This document shows positions 1 through 9,300 of a DNA stretch of 33,930 nucleotides, one piece after another. The notes under the pieces are model-generated. The model was not told where the DNA came from and ran no database searches. It saw nothing but the letters and a program-made list of their open reading frames with translations. Source of the DNA: Clostridia bacterium (GTDB lineage Bacteria; Bacillota; Peptococcia; Peptococcales; SKKY01); contig RZYW01000013.1 of NCBI GenBank assembly GCA_009930175.1, forward strand, positions 1-33,930. Direction: 5' to 3'. The position numbers were made by a program, and so were the translations under genes. Each line of letters opens with the position of its first letter. The first letter of the stretch is position 1.

Positions 1-465
1 CTATCCCTCCTGATAATATTTCCACATAATTACAGCATCTTCATTATTGTCTTCGTAATATCTTTTTCTTATTCCAACCTGAGTAAAGCCCATCTTTTTA
101 TATAGGTTAATTGCAACCTCATTGCTTACTCTGGCTTCAAGTGTCATTTTTATTGCTCCCGCCACAATTGAATCTTTTACCTGACGGTTCATTAACATAA
201 CTCCAATACCTTTTCCCCGATACTCTGGAAGAACCCCAACATTTGTAATATGAGCCTCATCAAGAACTATCCACATACCAGCATAACCGGCAATTTTATT
301 TGTGTTTTCGTCAATTGCAACCACATAACTTGCCATATGATTTTTAGTTATTTCGTGGACAAAGGTTTCCATGGACCAGGGGTCAGTAAAGCATGTTTTT
401 TCAAGGAGAACAACTTCCTCTAAATCATCAAACTCCATGGGGCGAACTGAAAAATTATCTTCCAC
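1..465 (-). CDS. rimI: RimI-type ribosomal protein N-acetyltransferase
   Basis: GNAT-fold acetyltransferase of 154 aa, the usual RimI length. RimI acetylates the N-terminal residue of ribosomal protein bS18 in enteric bacteria; the target here is inferred. The acetyl-CoA pyrophosphate loop is visible as RGKGIG (residues 83-88) after the beta strand ITNVGVLPEY, and the C-terminal NLYKKMGF and YYEDNNEDAVIMW segments are typical of RimI. The start is GTG with GGGAGG about 9 nt upstream, inside the end of tsaB (11-nt overlap). It closes a tsaE-tsaB-rimI cluster; in Firmicutes tsaD often follows, but that would be beyond the left edge. The stop TAG is the first three bases of the window. Confidence 0.9.
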   Translation of the reverse strand: MEDNFSVRPMEFDDLEEVVLLEKTCFTDPWSMETFVHEITKNHMASYVVAIDENTNKIAGYAGMWIVLDEAHITNVGVLPEYRGKGIGVMLMNRQVKDSIVAGAIKMTLEARVSNEVAINLYKKMGFTQVGIRKRYYEDNNEDAVIMWKYYQEG

Positions 466-1162
466 AGTGCTTTGCCTCCCAGGTTATTTCTGCCTCTGGT
501 CTTCTTAAGTAAACAGGAGCTAAGGTATAGTAGTTGGAAAACTCACCCTTTTCAGCTTTTTCCTCCGCTAACAGGGAAACTGCAGAACCTTTAATGCTTC
601 CAAATTCTGCTGGCAATATAACAACCTGCTCACCTAGAGATTCTTTTATGCCTTTAGCATATTTTTCCAGGCCTTCTCCAAAAAGATATACTTTTTCATT
701 CTCAGATTTTAGTTCTTCTGCAAGATTATCTGGAGAAACTGCATAGTCATTTTTTACCTTTTCCATTTTCCCATTTTGAAATCTGTACCAGGCAGTATAA
801 AATTCATTCTTTCTGGCATCAAGAAGAGGTACTATTAAAGCATTTTCAATTTTAACATTTTGAGCCAGGGCATCCAGGGAATTTATATGAATAATTTTCT
901 TATTACTTGCCTGAGCGAGGGCTTTTCCTGTAGCTGCGGCAATTCGCACCCCTGTGAAAGAACCGGGACCAGCGGAAAGGGCTATTAAATCCACCTGGTT
1001 CATATCTTTCCTTGCAAGCTTAAGGACATTGTCAATAACTGGCAGGAGTTGCTCTGAGTGCTTGCTGCCCCTGTTTAAACTGATTTCGCTTATTATTTTA
1101 TTATCTTCAATTAAAGCTGCACTACAAGCTATAGCTGTAGCATCAAAGCCCAGAATCAGCAT
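455..1162 (-). CDS. tsaB: tRNA threonylcarbamoyladenosine (t6A) biosynthesis protein TsaB
   Basis: TsaB (YeaZ) is the inactive ASKHA-fold partner of TsaD in the complex that transfers threonylcarbamoyl to A37 of ANN-decoding tRNAs. The protein has 235 aa. Visible family marks are the N-terminal MLILGFDATAIACSAAL strand-loop, the RGSKHSEQLLPVI helix and the signature LSAGPGSFTGVRIAAATGKA near residues 63-82. The start ATG has GGAG 9 nt upstream and lies inside the last 20 nt of tsaE, so the two genes are probably translationally coupled. Neighbours tsaE and rimI support the assignment. Confidence 0.95.
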   Translation of the reverse strand: MLILGFDATAIACSAALIEDNKIISEISLNRGSKHSEQLLPVIDNVLKLARKDMNQVDLIALSAGPGSFTGVRIAAATGKALAQASNKKIIHINSLDALAQNVKIENALIVPLLDARKNEFYTAWYRFQNGKMEKVKNDYAVSPDNLAEELKSENEKVYLFGEGLEKYAKGIKESLGEQVVILPAEFGSIKGSAVSLLAEEKAEKGEFSNYYTLAPVYLRRPEAEITWEAKHCGR

Positions 1163-1616
1163 ACTTTTTCAGCTCCTCTAAAAACATTTCCCATTTATTG
1201 CCAATACCTGTTATTTGAAAAATTCTGGAATTTTCATCTTCCTTGGTTATATATATTTTCAACCAGGGCTGGGGAATTTCATTGATGAATTTTTCTGCCC
1301 ATTCAATTACAATTATTCCCTCTTTTGAAAAGTATTCTTCAAAACCAATATCAAAAAGTTCTTCAGCTTCCTCTATGCGATAAAGGTCAAAGTGATAAAG
1401 AACTCCCTTGTTAAATTCGTATTCATTTACAATGCTGAAAGTAGGGCTGTTTACCACTTCCTCTATTCCCAAAGCCTTAGCCAGAGACTGAGTAAAAGTA
1501 GTTTTCCCTGCTCCTAAATCTCCATCAAGAAGAATTACATCTTCCTCTTCCAGAAATTTAGCCAGAAACTTGGCCAGCTTTTGTGTATCTTCAACTGATT
1601 TTACTAAATATTCCAT
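1143..1616 (-). CDS. tsaE: tRNA threonylcarbamoyladenosine biosynthesis ATPase TsaE
   Basis: TsaE (YjeE) is the small P-loop ATPase that drives turnover of the TsaB-TsaD complex in t6A tRNA modification. It has 157 aa, normal for the family. The Walker A motif is GDLGAGKTT (residues 32-40). It is followed by the family's SPTFSIVNEY segment and by YHFDLYRIEEAEELFDIGFEEY, with a Walker B-like IIVIEWAEKF strand. The start ATG has AAGGAA about 8 nt upstream. It overlaps the upstream amidohydrolase by 13 nt and tsaB by 20 nt, so it belongs to one tightly packed transcript. Confidence 0.95.
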   Translation of the reverse strand: MEYLVKSVEDTQKLAKFLAKFLEEEDVILLDGDLGAGKTTFTQSLAKALGIEEVVNSPTFSIVNEYEFNKGVLYHFDLYRIEEAEELFDIGFEEYFSKEGIIVIEWAEKFINEIPQPWLKIYITKEDENSRIFQITGIGNKWEMFLEELKKYADSGL

Positions 1617-2737
1617 ACCACATTTCCTTCTATCATCACTAATTCTGCTTTATTCATTACATTTAATGGATCCCCGCTCCAAATAACAATATCTGCATCT
1701 TTTCCTGGAGCTAAAGAACCTGTACTTTTATCAATTCCCATAATTTCAGCAGGATTAATGGTAAGGGCTTTTAAAGCTTCCTTAGGGTCCATTCCCTCTT
1801 TTACTGCAAGAATTGCATTTAGAACTGCATAATCAATTGGAGTTTCCGGATGGTCTGTAATCAGAGCAACTTTTATTCCGTTTTTTTGCAGTATTCCCGG
1901 ATTTTTAAAGGATTTTTCTTTAAGTTCAACTTTTGCTCTGCTGATTAACAAAGGTCCCATACAAACAGGTACTTCACTTTCTTTAAGTTCTTCCATAATC
2001 AGGTGGGCCTCTGTGCCATGTTCAATAGTCAATTTTAAATTAAACTCATTAGCAATTCTAATTGCTGTAAGAATATCATCTGCCCGGTGAGCGTGGGCTC
2101 TTAAAGGCATTTTGTGATTTAAAACTCTGGCAATTTCATCTTTACCTAAATCTTTTTCTGATTCTTTATCCTTAATATAGTTTTGCCCCTCAACTAAGGT
2201 TTCTCTAAGAAGAGCTGCAATTCCCATGCGGGTATAAGGCATTTTTTTCTCAGATCCATAAACTTCTTTTGGATTTTCTCCAAAGGCAACCTTCATTCCT
2301 GCAGATTCTTTAATAAGTCTTGATTTGAAGCTTTTCCCCGCTGTTTTCATAATGCACACTGTTCCACCAACAACATTGGCACTCCCGGGAGCTATCATTG
2401 CTGTGGTAACCCCGCCTTTTAAGGCATCTTGAAAACCAATGTCGTGTATATTAATTCCATCAATTGCTCTAAGCTGAGGAGTTACAGGCTCTGACATTTC
2501 ATTTACATCGTCACCTTCATGGGCATATATTTCTTCATAAATTCCCAAATGGGTGTGGGCATCAATAAAGCCAGGAAGTACGTATCTACCCTGGGCGTCA
2601 ATTACCTCACAACCTTCTGGTATTTCAATTTCTGTTCCAACTTTTTCTATTTTACCTTCATCATTTATGAGAATAATGCCGGAATCAAAATCTTCTTTTT
2701 CCATGGTAATTATTTTTCCATTAATTATTGCTTTCAA
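1604..2737 (-). CDS. metal-dependent amidohydrolase of unknown substrate
   Basis: Amidohydrolase-superfamily TIM barrel, 377 aa. The N-terminal small beta-sandwich (residues 1-50) leads into the metal site GFIDAHTH (H61, H63). Other likely ligands are H215/H217 (MPLRAHAHRADD), H240 (LTIEHGTEAH) and D295 (ITDHPETP). The C-terminus PGKDADIVIWSGDPL returns to the sandwich, as in imidazolonepropionase- and dihydroorotase-like proteins. Proteins of this type are common in Clostridia without a proven substrate, so I give no symbol. The start is TTG with AAGGAG 8 nt upstream. It sits between tex and tsaE, and its end overlaps tsaE by 13 nt; nothing nearby suggests a pathway. Confidence 0.8.
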   Translation of the reverse strand: MKAIINGKIITMEKEDFDSGIILINDEGKIEKVGTEIEIPEGCEVIDAQGRYVLPGFIDAHTHLGIYEEIYAHEGDDVNEMSEPVTPQLRAIDGINIHDIGFQDALKGGVTTAMIAPGSANVVGGTVCIMKTAGKSFKSRLIKESAGMKVAFGENPKEVYGSEKKMPYTRMGIAALLRETLVEGQNYIKDKESEKDLGKDEIARVLNHKMPLRAHAHRADDILTAIRIANEFNLKLTIEHGTEAHLIMEELKESEVPVCMGPLLISRAKVELKEKSFKNPGILQKNGIKVALITDHPETPIDYAVLNAILAVKEGMDPKEALKALTINPAEIMGIDKSTGSLAPGKDADIVIWSGDPLNVMNKAELVMIEGNVVWNI

Positions 2738-2760
2738 ATTAAATACTCCTTTTCAATTGC

Positions 2761-4860
2761 CTAAATTTTTAGAGTAAGGGATACTCTTCCTCTGGTTTTA
2801 TCTGCTTCCAATACTTTTGCTTTTACAATATTACCCACGGAAACTACTTCCATTGGATGGCGGATAAATTTATCTGCAAGCTGAGAGATATGTGCTAGAC
2901 CATCATTTTTTAGTCCTATATCAATAAATGCTCCAAAATCTACCACATTAGTTACTGTTCCTTCAAGAACCATTCCTTCATGAAGATCTTCAAGTTTTAG
3001 TATATCATTTCTCAGTAAAGGTTTAACCAGATCTTCCCTGGGGTCTCTTCCTGGCTTCATAAGGTCGTTAATAATATCTTTTACAGTTGCTTCACCATAG
3101 TTTAAATCTGCTGCTACTTTTTTGTAGTCCAGGCGGGAAAGTTCTTCTTTTAGGAGACTTTGACGATCATGATTTTTTAAATCTTCTTTAACAAAACCAA
3201 GCATTTTTAAAATTTCTTCTGCTATCTCGTAGGATTCAGGGTGAACAGAGGTGTTTTCAAGAGGATTTATTCCGTCTCTGATTCTAATAAAACCTGCTGC
3301 CTGAACAAAGGCTTTTTCCCCCAGACGGGGAACCTTTAGAAGTTCTTTTCTGCTTTTTATTCCTTTTTTTTCATCACGATACTTTATTATATTGTTAGCA
3401 ATAGATTTATTCAGACCTGCTACATATTGAAGAAGGCTGGCACTTGCTGTATTTATTTCTACCCCGGTTCTGTTAACACAGGATTCAACTACGTTGGTCA
3501 AGCTTTCATCTAAAGTTTTTCCTGCCAAATCATGTTGATATTGTCCTACTCCTATTGAACGAGGCTCAATTTTTACCAGCTCTGCCAAAGGATCTAGTAT
3601 TCTTCTGGCAATGGATACTGCACTTCTTTCTGATACATCAAAAGTTGGGAACTCTTCCTTGGCAAGCTTTGAAGCCGAGTAAACTGATGCTCCCGCTTCC
3701 GACACAATAACAAAGGATAAATCTAAATTGTTTTCCTTAATAAGGTTAGCTACCAGAGTTTCTGTTTCCCTTGAAGCTGTTCCGTTTCCTATAACAATAA
3801 GGTCAATTGACCATTTGCTAATTATTTCCAATAATTTTTTCTTTGCTTCTGCCACCTTCATTTGAGGCTGATGAGGATAAATTACTCCTATTTCCATTAA
3901 TTGTCCTAATTCATTAATTACTGCAAGTTTACATCCAGTACGAAAACTTGGGTCAATTCCTAAAATAGCATTTTTCTGTACAGGGCTTTGCATTAAAAGG
4001 CTGTCAAGATTCTCGGCAAATACTTTAATTCCCTGTTCCTCTGCCTTTTCTGTTAGAGTATTTCGTACTTCTCTTTCCAGAGATGGATGAAGAAGGCGCT
4101 TGAAGGCATCACTTACTATACTTTCAAAAAGTTCTTCTTTTCCTTTTATATTCTTTCCTTTAAAGAAACTGCGATGAATCAGATTCTTTGCTTTATCTTC
4201 ATCAACTTCAATTTTCACCTGAAGAAATTCTTCCTTTTCTCCCCTGTTAACAGCCATTATTCTGTGGGGAAGGATTTTGCTTACTGGCTCCTGATAATCA
4301 TAATACATATCGTAAACGGAGGACTCATTTTTAGTGCCTTTTGATTTCAAAACACCTTGCTTATGATAAAAGTCTCTTAACAGACCTCTGATTTCTGCAC
4401 TGTCCTGAATATACTCACAAATAATATCTGCAGCTCCCTGAAGGTCTTCCTCGGTGGCATTTACCTCTTCTCCAGCCAGCAATGCTTCTGCCAGAGGTTC
4501 CAAGCCTTTTTCCTTTGCTACTGTTGCTCTGGTTCTTCTTTTTTGACGATATGGAAGATATAGGTCTTCCACTTCCTGAAGTACTTTTGCTGCGGTTATT
4601 TTTTCTGTAAGCTCCGGGGTTAATTTACCCTGTTCCTCTATATTCCTAATAACCTCTTCTTTACGTTTATCCAGACTTCTCATATATTTAAGTCTTGCTT
4701 CAACTTCTCTTAGTATTGTTTCATCCATGCTTCCTGTTGCTTCTTTTCTGTAACGGGCAATAAAGGGAATTGTATTACCTTCATCAAGAAGATTTACGAT
4801 GTTTTCAATATATTTGGTTCCCCAGTTAAATTCTTTTGAAAGTTCTTTTATGTAGTCCAA
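2761..4860 (-). CDS. tex: Tex-family RNA-binding transcription accessory protein
   Basis: Tex (YhgF type) is a multidomain nucleic-acid-binding protein related to eukaryotic Spt6. At 699 aa it is slightly shorter than many family members. In order: an N-terminal helical region containing GNTIPFIARYRKEATGSMDE (about residues 28-47), a YqgF/RNase H-like domain starting near ILGIDPSFRTGCKLAVI (about 299), helix-hairpin-helix repeats (LLQYVAGLNKSIANNIIKYR and RKELLKVPRLGEKAF), and a C-terminal S1 domain (GTVTNVVDFGAFIDIGLKND) that ends the protein. The start is TTG with GGGAGGA 7 nt upstream. A TATAAT hexamer about 40 nt upstream suggests a separate promoter after the eam terminator. Confidence 0.93.
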   Translation of the reverse strand: MDYIKELSKEFNWGTKYIENIVNLLDEGNTIPFIARYRKEATGSMDETILREVEARLKYMRSLDKRKEEVIRNIEEQGKLTPELTEKITAAKVLQEVEDLYLPYRQKRRTRATVAKEKGLEPLAEALLAGEEVNATEEDLQGAADIICEYIQDSAEIRGLLRDFYHKQGVLKSKGTKNESSVYDMYYDYQEPVSKILPHRIMAVNRGEKEEFLQVKIEVDEDKAKNLIHRSFFKGKNIKGKEELFESIVSDAFKRLLHPSLEREVRNTLTEKAEEQGIKVFAENLDSLLMQSPVQKNAILGIDPSFRTGCKLAVINELGQLMEIGVIYPHQPQMKVAEAKKKLLEIISKWSIDLIVIGNGTASRETETLVANLIKENNLDLSFVIVSEAGASVYSASKLAKEEFPTFDVSERSAVSIARRILDPLAELVKIEPRSIGVGQYQHDLAGKTLDESLTNVVESCVNRTGVEINTASASLLQYVAGLNKSIANNIIKYRDEKKGIKSRKELLKVPRLGEKAFVQAAGFIRIRDGINPLENTSVHPESYEIAEEILKMLGFVKEDLKNHDRQSLLKEELSRLDYKKVAADLNYGEATVKDIINDLMKPGRDPREDLVKPLLRNDILKLEDLHEGMVLEGTVTNVVDFGAFIDIGLKNDGLAHISQLADKFIRHPMEVVSVGNIVKAKVLEADKTRGRVSLTLKI

Positions 4861-4926
4861 AAGCAGTTCCTCCCTTATTTTGTTGATTTCTAATTATATC
4901 CTAAAAAATTACCTTCATAAAGATAA

Positions 4927-4954
4927 AACTCAGGAGAAGCGTCTCTCCTGAGTT
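4927..4954 (-). terminator. intrinsic terminator downstream of eam
   Basis: A perfect 11-bp inverted repeat (AACTCAGGAGA / TCTCCTGAGTT) with a 6-nt loop lies 20 nt beyond the eam stop codon. On the minus strand it is followed by a T-rich but interrupted tail (TTATCTTT). It separates eam from tex. Confidence 0.75.
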
Positions 4955-4973
4955 AGTTAGTAAAAATATTGTT

Positions 4974-6251
4974 TTAATCTTCGTCTTCAAAAAGGTCTTC
5001 ATCGTAATCGTAATCATACTCTTTGTTAGAATATGGTATTTCAAGACCTTCCCAGGTTTTTAGTGTTATTGTTCCGTCTCCTCTGTCTGCTAAATATTCT
5101 GGAACCATTGGAGTTTTTCCTTTTCCTCCAGGGGCATTAACAATAAAGGTTGGAATTGCCAAACCTGAGGTATAACCTCTAAGATTTCTAATTATTTCTA
5201 CACCTTTATCCACGCTTGTTCTGAAGTGTTCTGTACCTGCAACAGCTTTAGCATGGAAAATGTAGTATGGTCTTACTCTGATTTTCAACAATTCCTGATT
5301 CATTTTTTTCATAATGAATGGATCATCGTTAATCTTTCTTAATAATACTGCCTGATTCCCTAGTGGAACACCTGAATTTGCGAGCATTTCACAGGCTTTT
5401 TTTGATTCCTCAGTAATTTCTGCAGGATGATTAAAGTGCGTGTTAATGAAAATTGGATGATGTTTTTTAATCATGTTGCAAAAATCCTCAGTTACTCTTT
5501 GAGGAACTGTTACAAGCATTCTGGAGCCAAGTCTGATTATTTCCAAATGAGGTATTTTTCTGAGTTCTGTAAGAATCCAGTCAATTCTGTCGTCGCCTAA
5601 TGTTAAAGAATCTCCACCAGTAATAAGAACATCTCTGATTTCAGGATTTTCTCTTACATAGTTAATGGCATTCATTAATTCTTCCTTACTCTTAGGTTTA
5701 TCAACCTCACCTATATTTCTTCTGCGCTGACAGTGTCTGCAATACATGCCACATTGGTTTGTTGCATAAATTATCAGGCGGTCAGGATATCTTCTTGTAA
5801 TACAGTCTGCAGGATTAGTTTCTCTTTCAAGCATTGGGTCAGACTCCCCAGACTCTACAACCAACTCATTACTGGTTGGTATAGACTGAAGGTAAACGGG
5901 ATCCTCAACTCCTAACTCTGGGTCAATAAGAGAAAGATAGTAAGGGCTGATGCCCCATCTGTAAGTTTCCCCTATCTGGTCGATAACTTTTTTTTCTTCA
6001 TCAGGAAGAGTTATAAAGTGACTTAAAGTTTTTGTGTCACTAATACGGTTTTTTATCTGCCAGTGCCAGTCATTCCACTCTTCTTCAGTTGCTTTAAAAA
6101 ATTCCTTTATTGTCTTTTGACGTTCCTGTATTTTTTCCTTTTGCTCAATACCAGTTTTTATCTGGTCTTTTACATCAAGATAGTCTTGAATCCTTGATTT
6201 TAACTCTGATGCTCTTTTCAACGATTTCTCTCTAAGTGCTTTCTTATCCAA
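4974..6251 (-). CDS. eam: glutamate 2,3-aminomutase (radical SAM, PLP-dependent)
   Basis: Member of the lysine 2,3-aminomutase family, 425 aa. Radical SAM cluster cysteines are C167, C171 and C174 (CGMYCRHC); the PLP-binding lysine is in NAPGGKGKTP, most likely K379. In lysine aminomutase two aspartates (D293 and D330 in the clostridial enzyme) bind the substrate side-chain amine. Here the first is K335 (FHAKAVAGTEHF) and the second N372 (FIVNAPGG). Lys/Asn at these places is the published hallmark of glutamate 2,3-aminomutase, which converts L-glutamate to beta-glutamate, a compatible solute. The C-terminus is very acidic. The start is TTG with GAGGGG 7 nt upstream. It has its own promoter and terminator, so it is probably monocistronic. 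Assignment to glutamate rests on these residues. Confidence 0.85.
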   Translation of the reverse strand: MDKKALREKSLKRASELKSRIQDYLDVKDQIKTGIEQKEKIQERQKTIKEFFKATEEEWNDWHWQIKNRISDTKTLSHFITLPDEEKKVIDQIGETYRWGISPYYLSLIDPELGVEDPVYLQSIPTSNELVVESGESDPMLERETNPADCITRRYPDRLIIYATNQCGMYCRHCQRRRNIGEVDKPKSKEELMNAINYVRENPEIRDVLITGGDSLTLGDDRIDWILTELRKIPHLEIIRLGSRMLVTVPQRVTEDFCNMIKKHHPIFINTHFNHPAEITEESKKACEMLANSGVPLGNQAVLLRKINDDPFIMKKMNQELLKIRVRPYYIFHAKAVAGTEHFRTSVDKGVEIIRNLRGYTSGLAIPTFIVNAPGGKGKTPMVPEYLADRGDGTITLKTWEGLEIPYSNKEYDYDYDEDLFEDED

Positions 6252-6292
6252 TAATTATCCCCTCTTTCATTGCAGTCCTATGGGATAATTAT
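6251..6292 (-). promoter_or_regulatory. 11-bp inverted repeat over the eam -10 box and ribosome-binding site
   Basis: GGGATAATTAT (6282-6292) and ATAATTATCCC (6251-6261) form a perfect 11-bp inverted repeat with a 20-nt gap. One arm covers the predicted -10 box, the other the Shine-Dalgarno sequence and the TTG start. This could be an operator or a chance AT-rich repeat; no known consensus is recognised. Confidence 0.35.
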
Positions 6293-6317
6293 AAACCAAC
6301 AACTTGTACCCTGTAAA
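6288..6317 (-). promoter_or_regulatory. predicted sigma-A promoter of eam
   Basis: On the minus strand, TTTACA (-35, 6312-6317) and TATAAT (-10, 6288-6293) are separated by 18 bp. The element lies about 40 bp upstream of the eam TTG start and downstream of the stop codon of the large activator gene. Confidence 0.65.
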
Positions 6318-6347
6318 TAAGTTTTTAGTAGTTTAGTCCTTATTTAA

Positions 6348-9300
6348 CTAGAAAATCGTCTTTTTTACTTTCTTGGAATACACTTTTTCTTCTTCGGGTT
6401 TGAACTCTTTAAATGCCTTGGAAAGCATAAGTTTTATCCTGTTTATCTGGTTAACTTCACTTAAGCCTGGGTCATAATCAATTGATACTATGTTGGAGCC
6501 TAATCTCTCTGAAAGTTCTTTTACCATACCTTTTCCAGTAATATGGTTTGGCAGGCAGGCAAAGGGTTGCATACAAACAATGTTCTTTGCTCCACTTTCG
6601 CTTAACTCAATCATCTCTGCAGTTAAGAGCCAGCCCTCACCAGTCTGGTTTCCAAAAGAAACAAAGGGTTCAACAAGCTTTGTTAAATCTTTAAATTTAA
6701 TTGGACCATGAACAAAGGGATGGCTTTCCAGTTCTTTTCTAACTATATCTCTCAATTCCTCGGAATATTTAATAAAGAGATTGGAGAAAAACATGGACAT
6801 AAAACTTCCAGATAATTTTTTATAGTTGAAAATGTTGTCAAAGGCACTGTACAAGAAGAAATCATATAAATCAGGACAGACTACTTCAACACCCTCACTT
6901 TCAAGATAATCAATTATGCTGTTGTTTGCTGTTGGATGATATTTAACAAGTATTTCCCCAACAATACCTACCTTTGGCTTATCAATTTTTACTCTTTCAA
7001 GTTTTGAAAAATCTGCAATTATCTTTTTAACATTTTCTGCAAATGCTTTTTTTGTTGTAATTATGCTTCCTGTTGATAATTTTTCTGTCCATTTCTCAAA
7101 AAGGACATTTGTAGAACCTTTTATTTTTTCGTATGGTCTTGTTCTTAAAACAAGTCTCATTAATAAATCTCCATAGATAGCTCCATAGATAATTTTTTTA
7201 ACCATACTCATATTCATTTTGAATCCAGGATTCTTTTCAAATTGTGAAGGTGCAAAAGATATTACCGGAATATGCCCGTAGCCTGCTTCTCTCAATGCTT
7301 TTCTAATAAAGAAAATATAGTTGCTGGCACGACACCCTCCTCCAGTTTGAGAAATTAAAACTGAAAGATTCTCTTTATCATATTCCCCGGACTCAATTGC
7401 TTCCATGATTTGTCCTACAACAACAATAGTTGGATAGCAGGCATCATTGTTTACGAATCTGACACCAGTTTCAATTGCCAATGGATCAATTTCAGGAAGA
7501 ACCTCAATATTGTAGCCTTCGCTTTTCATCATACCTTTTAATAAACCAAAATGGAAAGGAGACATTTGGGGGCAAAGTATTGTGTGATTTTCCTTCATCT
7601 CTTTTGTGAATATAACTCTTTCAGGCACTTCAATATCTTCAAAGACCATATTTTCTTTGGACTGCTGATTCTCAAGAGCAGCCTTTAAGGAGCGAAGTCT
7701 TATTTTAACTGCTCCCATATTACTTCCCTCATCAATTTTCAAGTGAGTATAAATATTATTTTTTGACGCTAGAATTTGAGAAACCTGATCTGTTGTAACT
7801 GCATCAATTCCACAACCAAAAGAATTTATTTGTACCAGAGATAAATTTGGATTGTCATTTACAAAATCTGCGGCTCTAAATAATCTGGCATGGTAAGTCC
7901 ATTGATTAAGAATTTCTCTCTTTTCTGTATTCTTACTTAGGTGAGCAATAGAATCCTCAGTAAAAACAGCCATTCCAAGACCAGTAACAATATTATCTAT
8001 TCCATGATTTATTTCTCTGTCCAGGTGATAGGGTCTTCCCGCAAGGACTATACCAATTATATTGTTCTCTTTAATATAATTAAGGGTCTCTTCACCTTTT
8101 CTTTTTATTTCCTCTTTTACTCTTAAATCTTCTGCTCTTCCCTTTTTTATAGCTTTAAGAATATCTTTTTTATTTACTCCATACTTTTCAAAAGATTCAA
8201 AAAGCCTGTCTGCCATTTTATTGTCCAGATCGTAAGGGATAAAAGGAGCAATATAGTCGATGTTTTTTTCTTTTAACAGATCAACGTTATTTCTAATTAG
8301 CTCTGGATAGCCTGCCACAACGGGACAGTTAAAGTGATTGTCTGCCTCATCGAATTCTTTCAATTCCTTATTTATACAAGGGTAGAAAATTGTATCAATT
8401 CCATCTTCAATTAGAGACACAATATGCCCATGTACTAGTTTCGCCGGATAACATGCCGATTCTGAAGGTATTGTATCGATACCTTTTTCATACATTAATT
8501 TAGTAGATTCCTTTGAAAGTACCGTTTGGAACCCTAGTTCTTCAAAGAAGGTGAACCAGAATGGATAGTTTTCAAATAGGTTTAAGACCCTTGGGATTCC
8601 AATCTTTTTACCTTCAGTATTTTTTGAAGTATAGTCAAACATTAACTGATTTTTTATTTTGTATAAGTTTGGAATTAATGTGTGGTCTGTTATTTTAGCT
8701 AAAGGAAACTCACATTTATTTCCAGCAATATATTTATTACTCTCACTAAAAACGTTTACAGTTAAAAGACAATTATTAGTACATCCTTTACATCTTCTGT
8801 GTCTTATTTCATAAGTTAAATCTCTTAATTCCTGCCATGAAATAATTGAGGATTTTTCATTAGTCTGTCTTTCTTTAGCAATAAGAGCGCAACCAAAAGC
8901 ACCCATTAAACCAGCAATTTCAGGGCGTACAACTTTTTTCCCAGTTACTATTTCAAAGGCTCTTAAAACTGCATCATTGTAGAAGGTTCCACCCTGAACA
9001 ACAATTTTTTCACCTAATTTATTATTTGGTCCTATTTTTATAACTTTAAATAAAGCATTCTTCACTACTGAATAAGCAAGGCCTGCAGAAATATCTCCAA
9101 TAGTTGCTCCTTCTTTTTGTGCTTGCTTTACTTTTGAGTTCATAAATACAGTACATCTGGTTCCCAAATCTACTGGTCTTTTTGCATATAGTGCATTTTG
9201 AACAAAATTAAATAAATCAATATTTAAGGATTTTGAAAAGCTTTCCAGGAATGAGCCACAGCCAGAGGAGCATGCTTCATTTAGAAGAATTTTCTCGATA

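Noticed and set aside
4974-6251. Naming this gene kamA (lysine 2,3-aminomutase)
   Set aside because: The overall family fits, but both substrate-binding aspartates are replaced by Lys and Asn, which points to glutamate as substrate.
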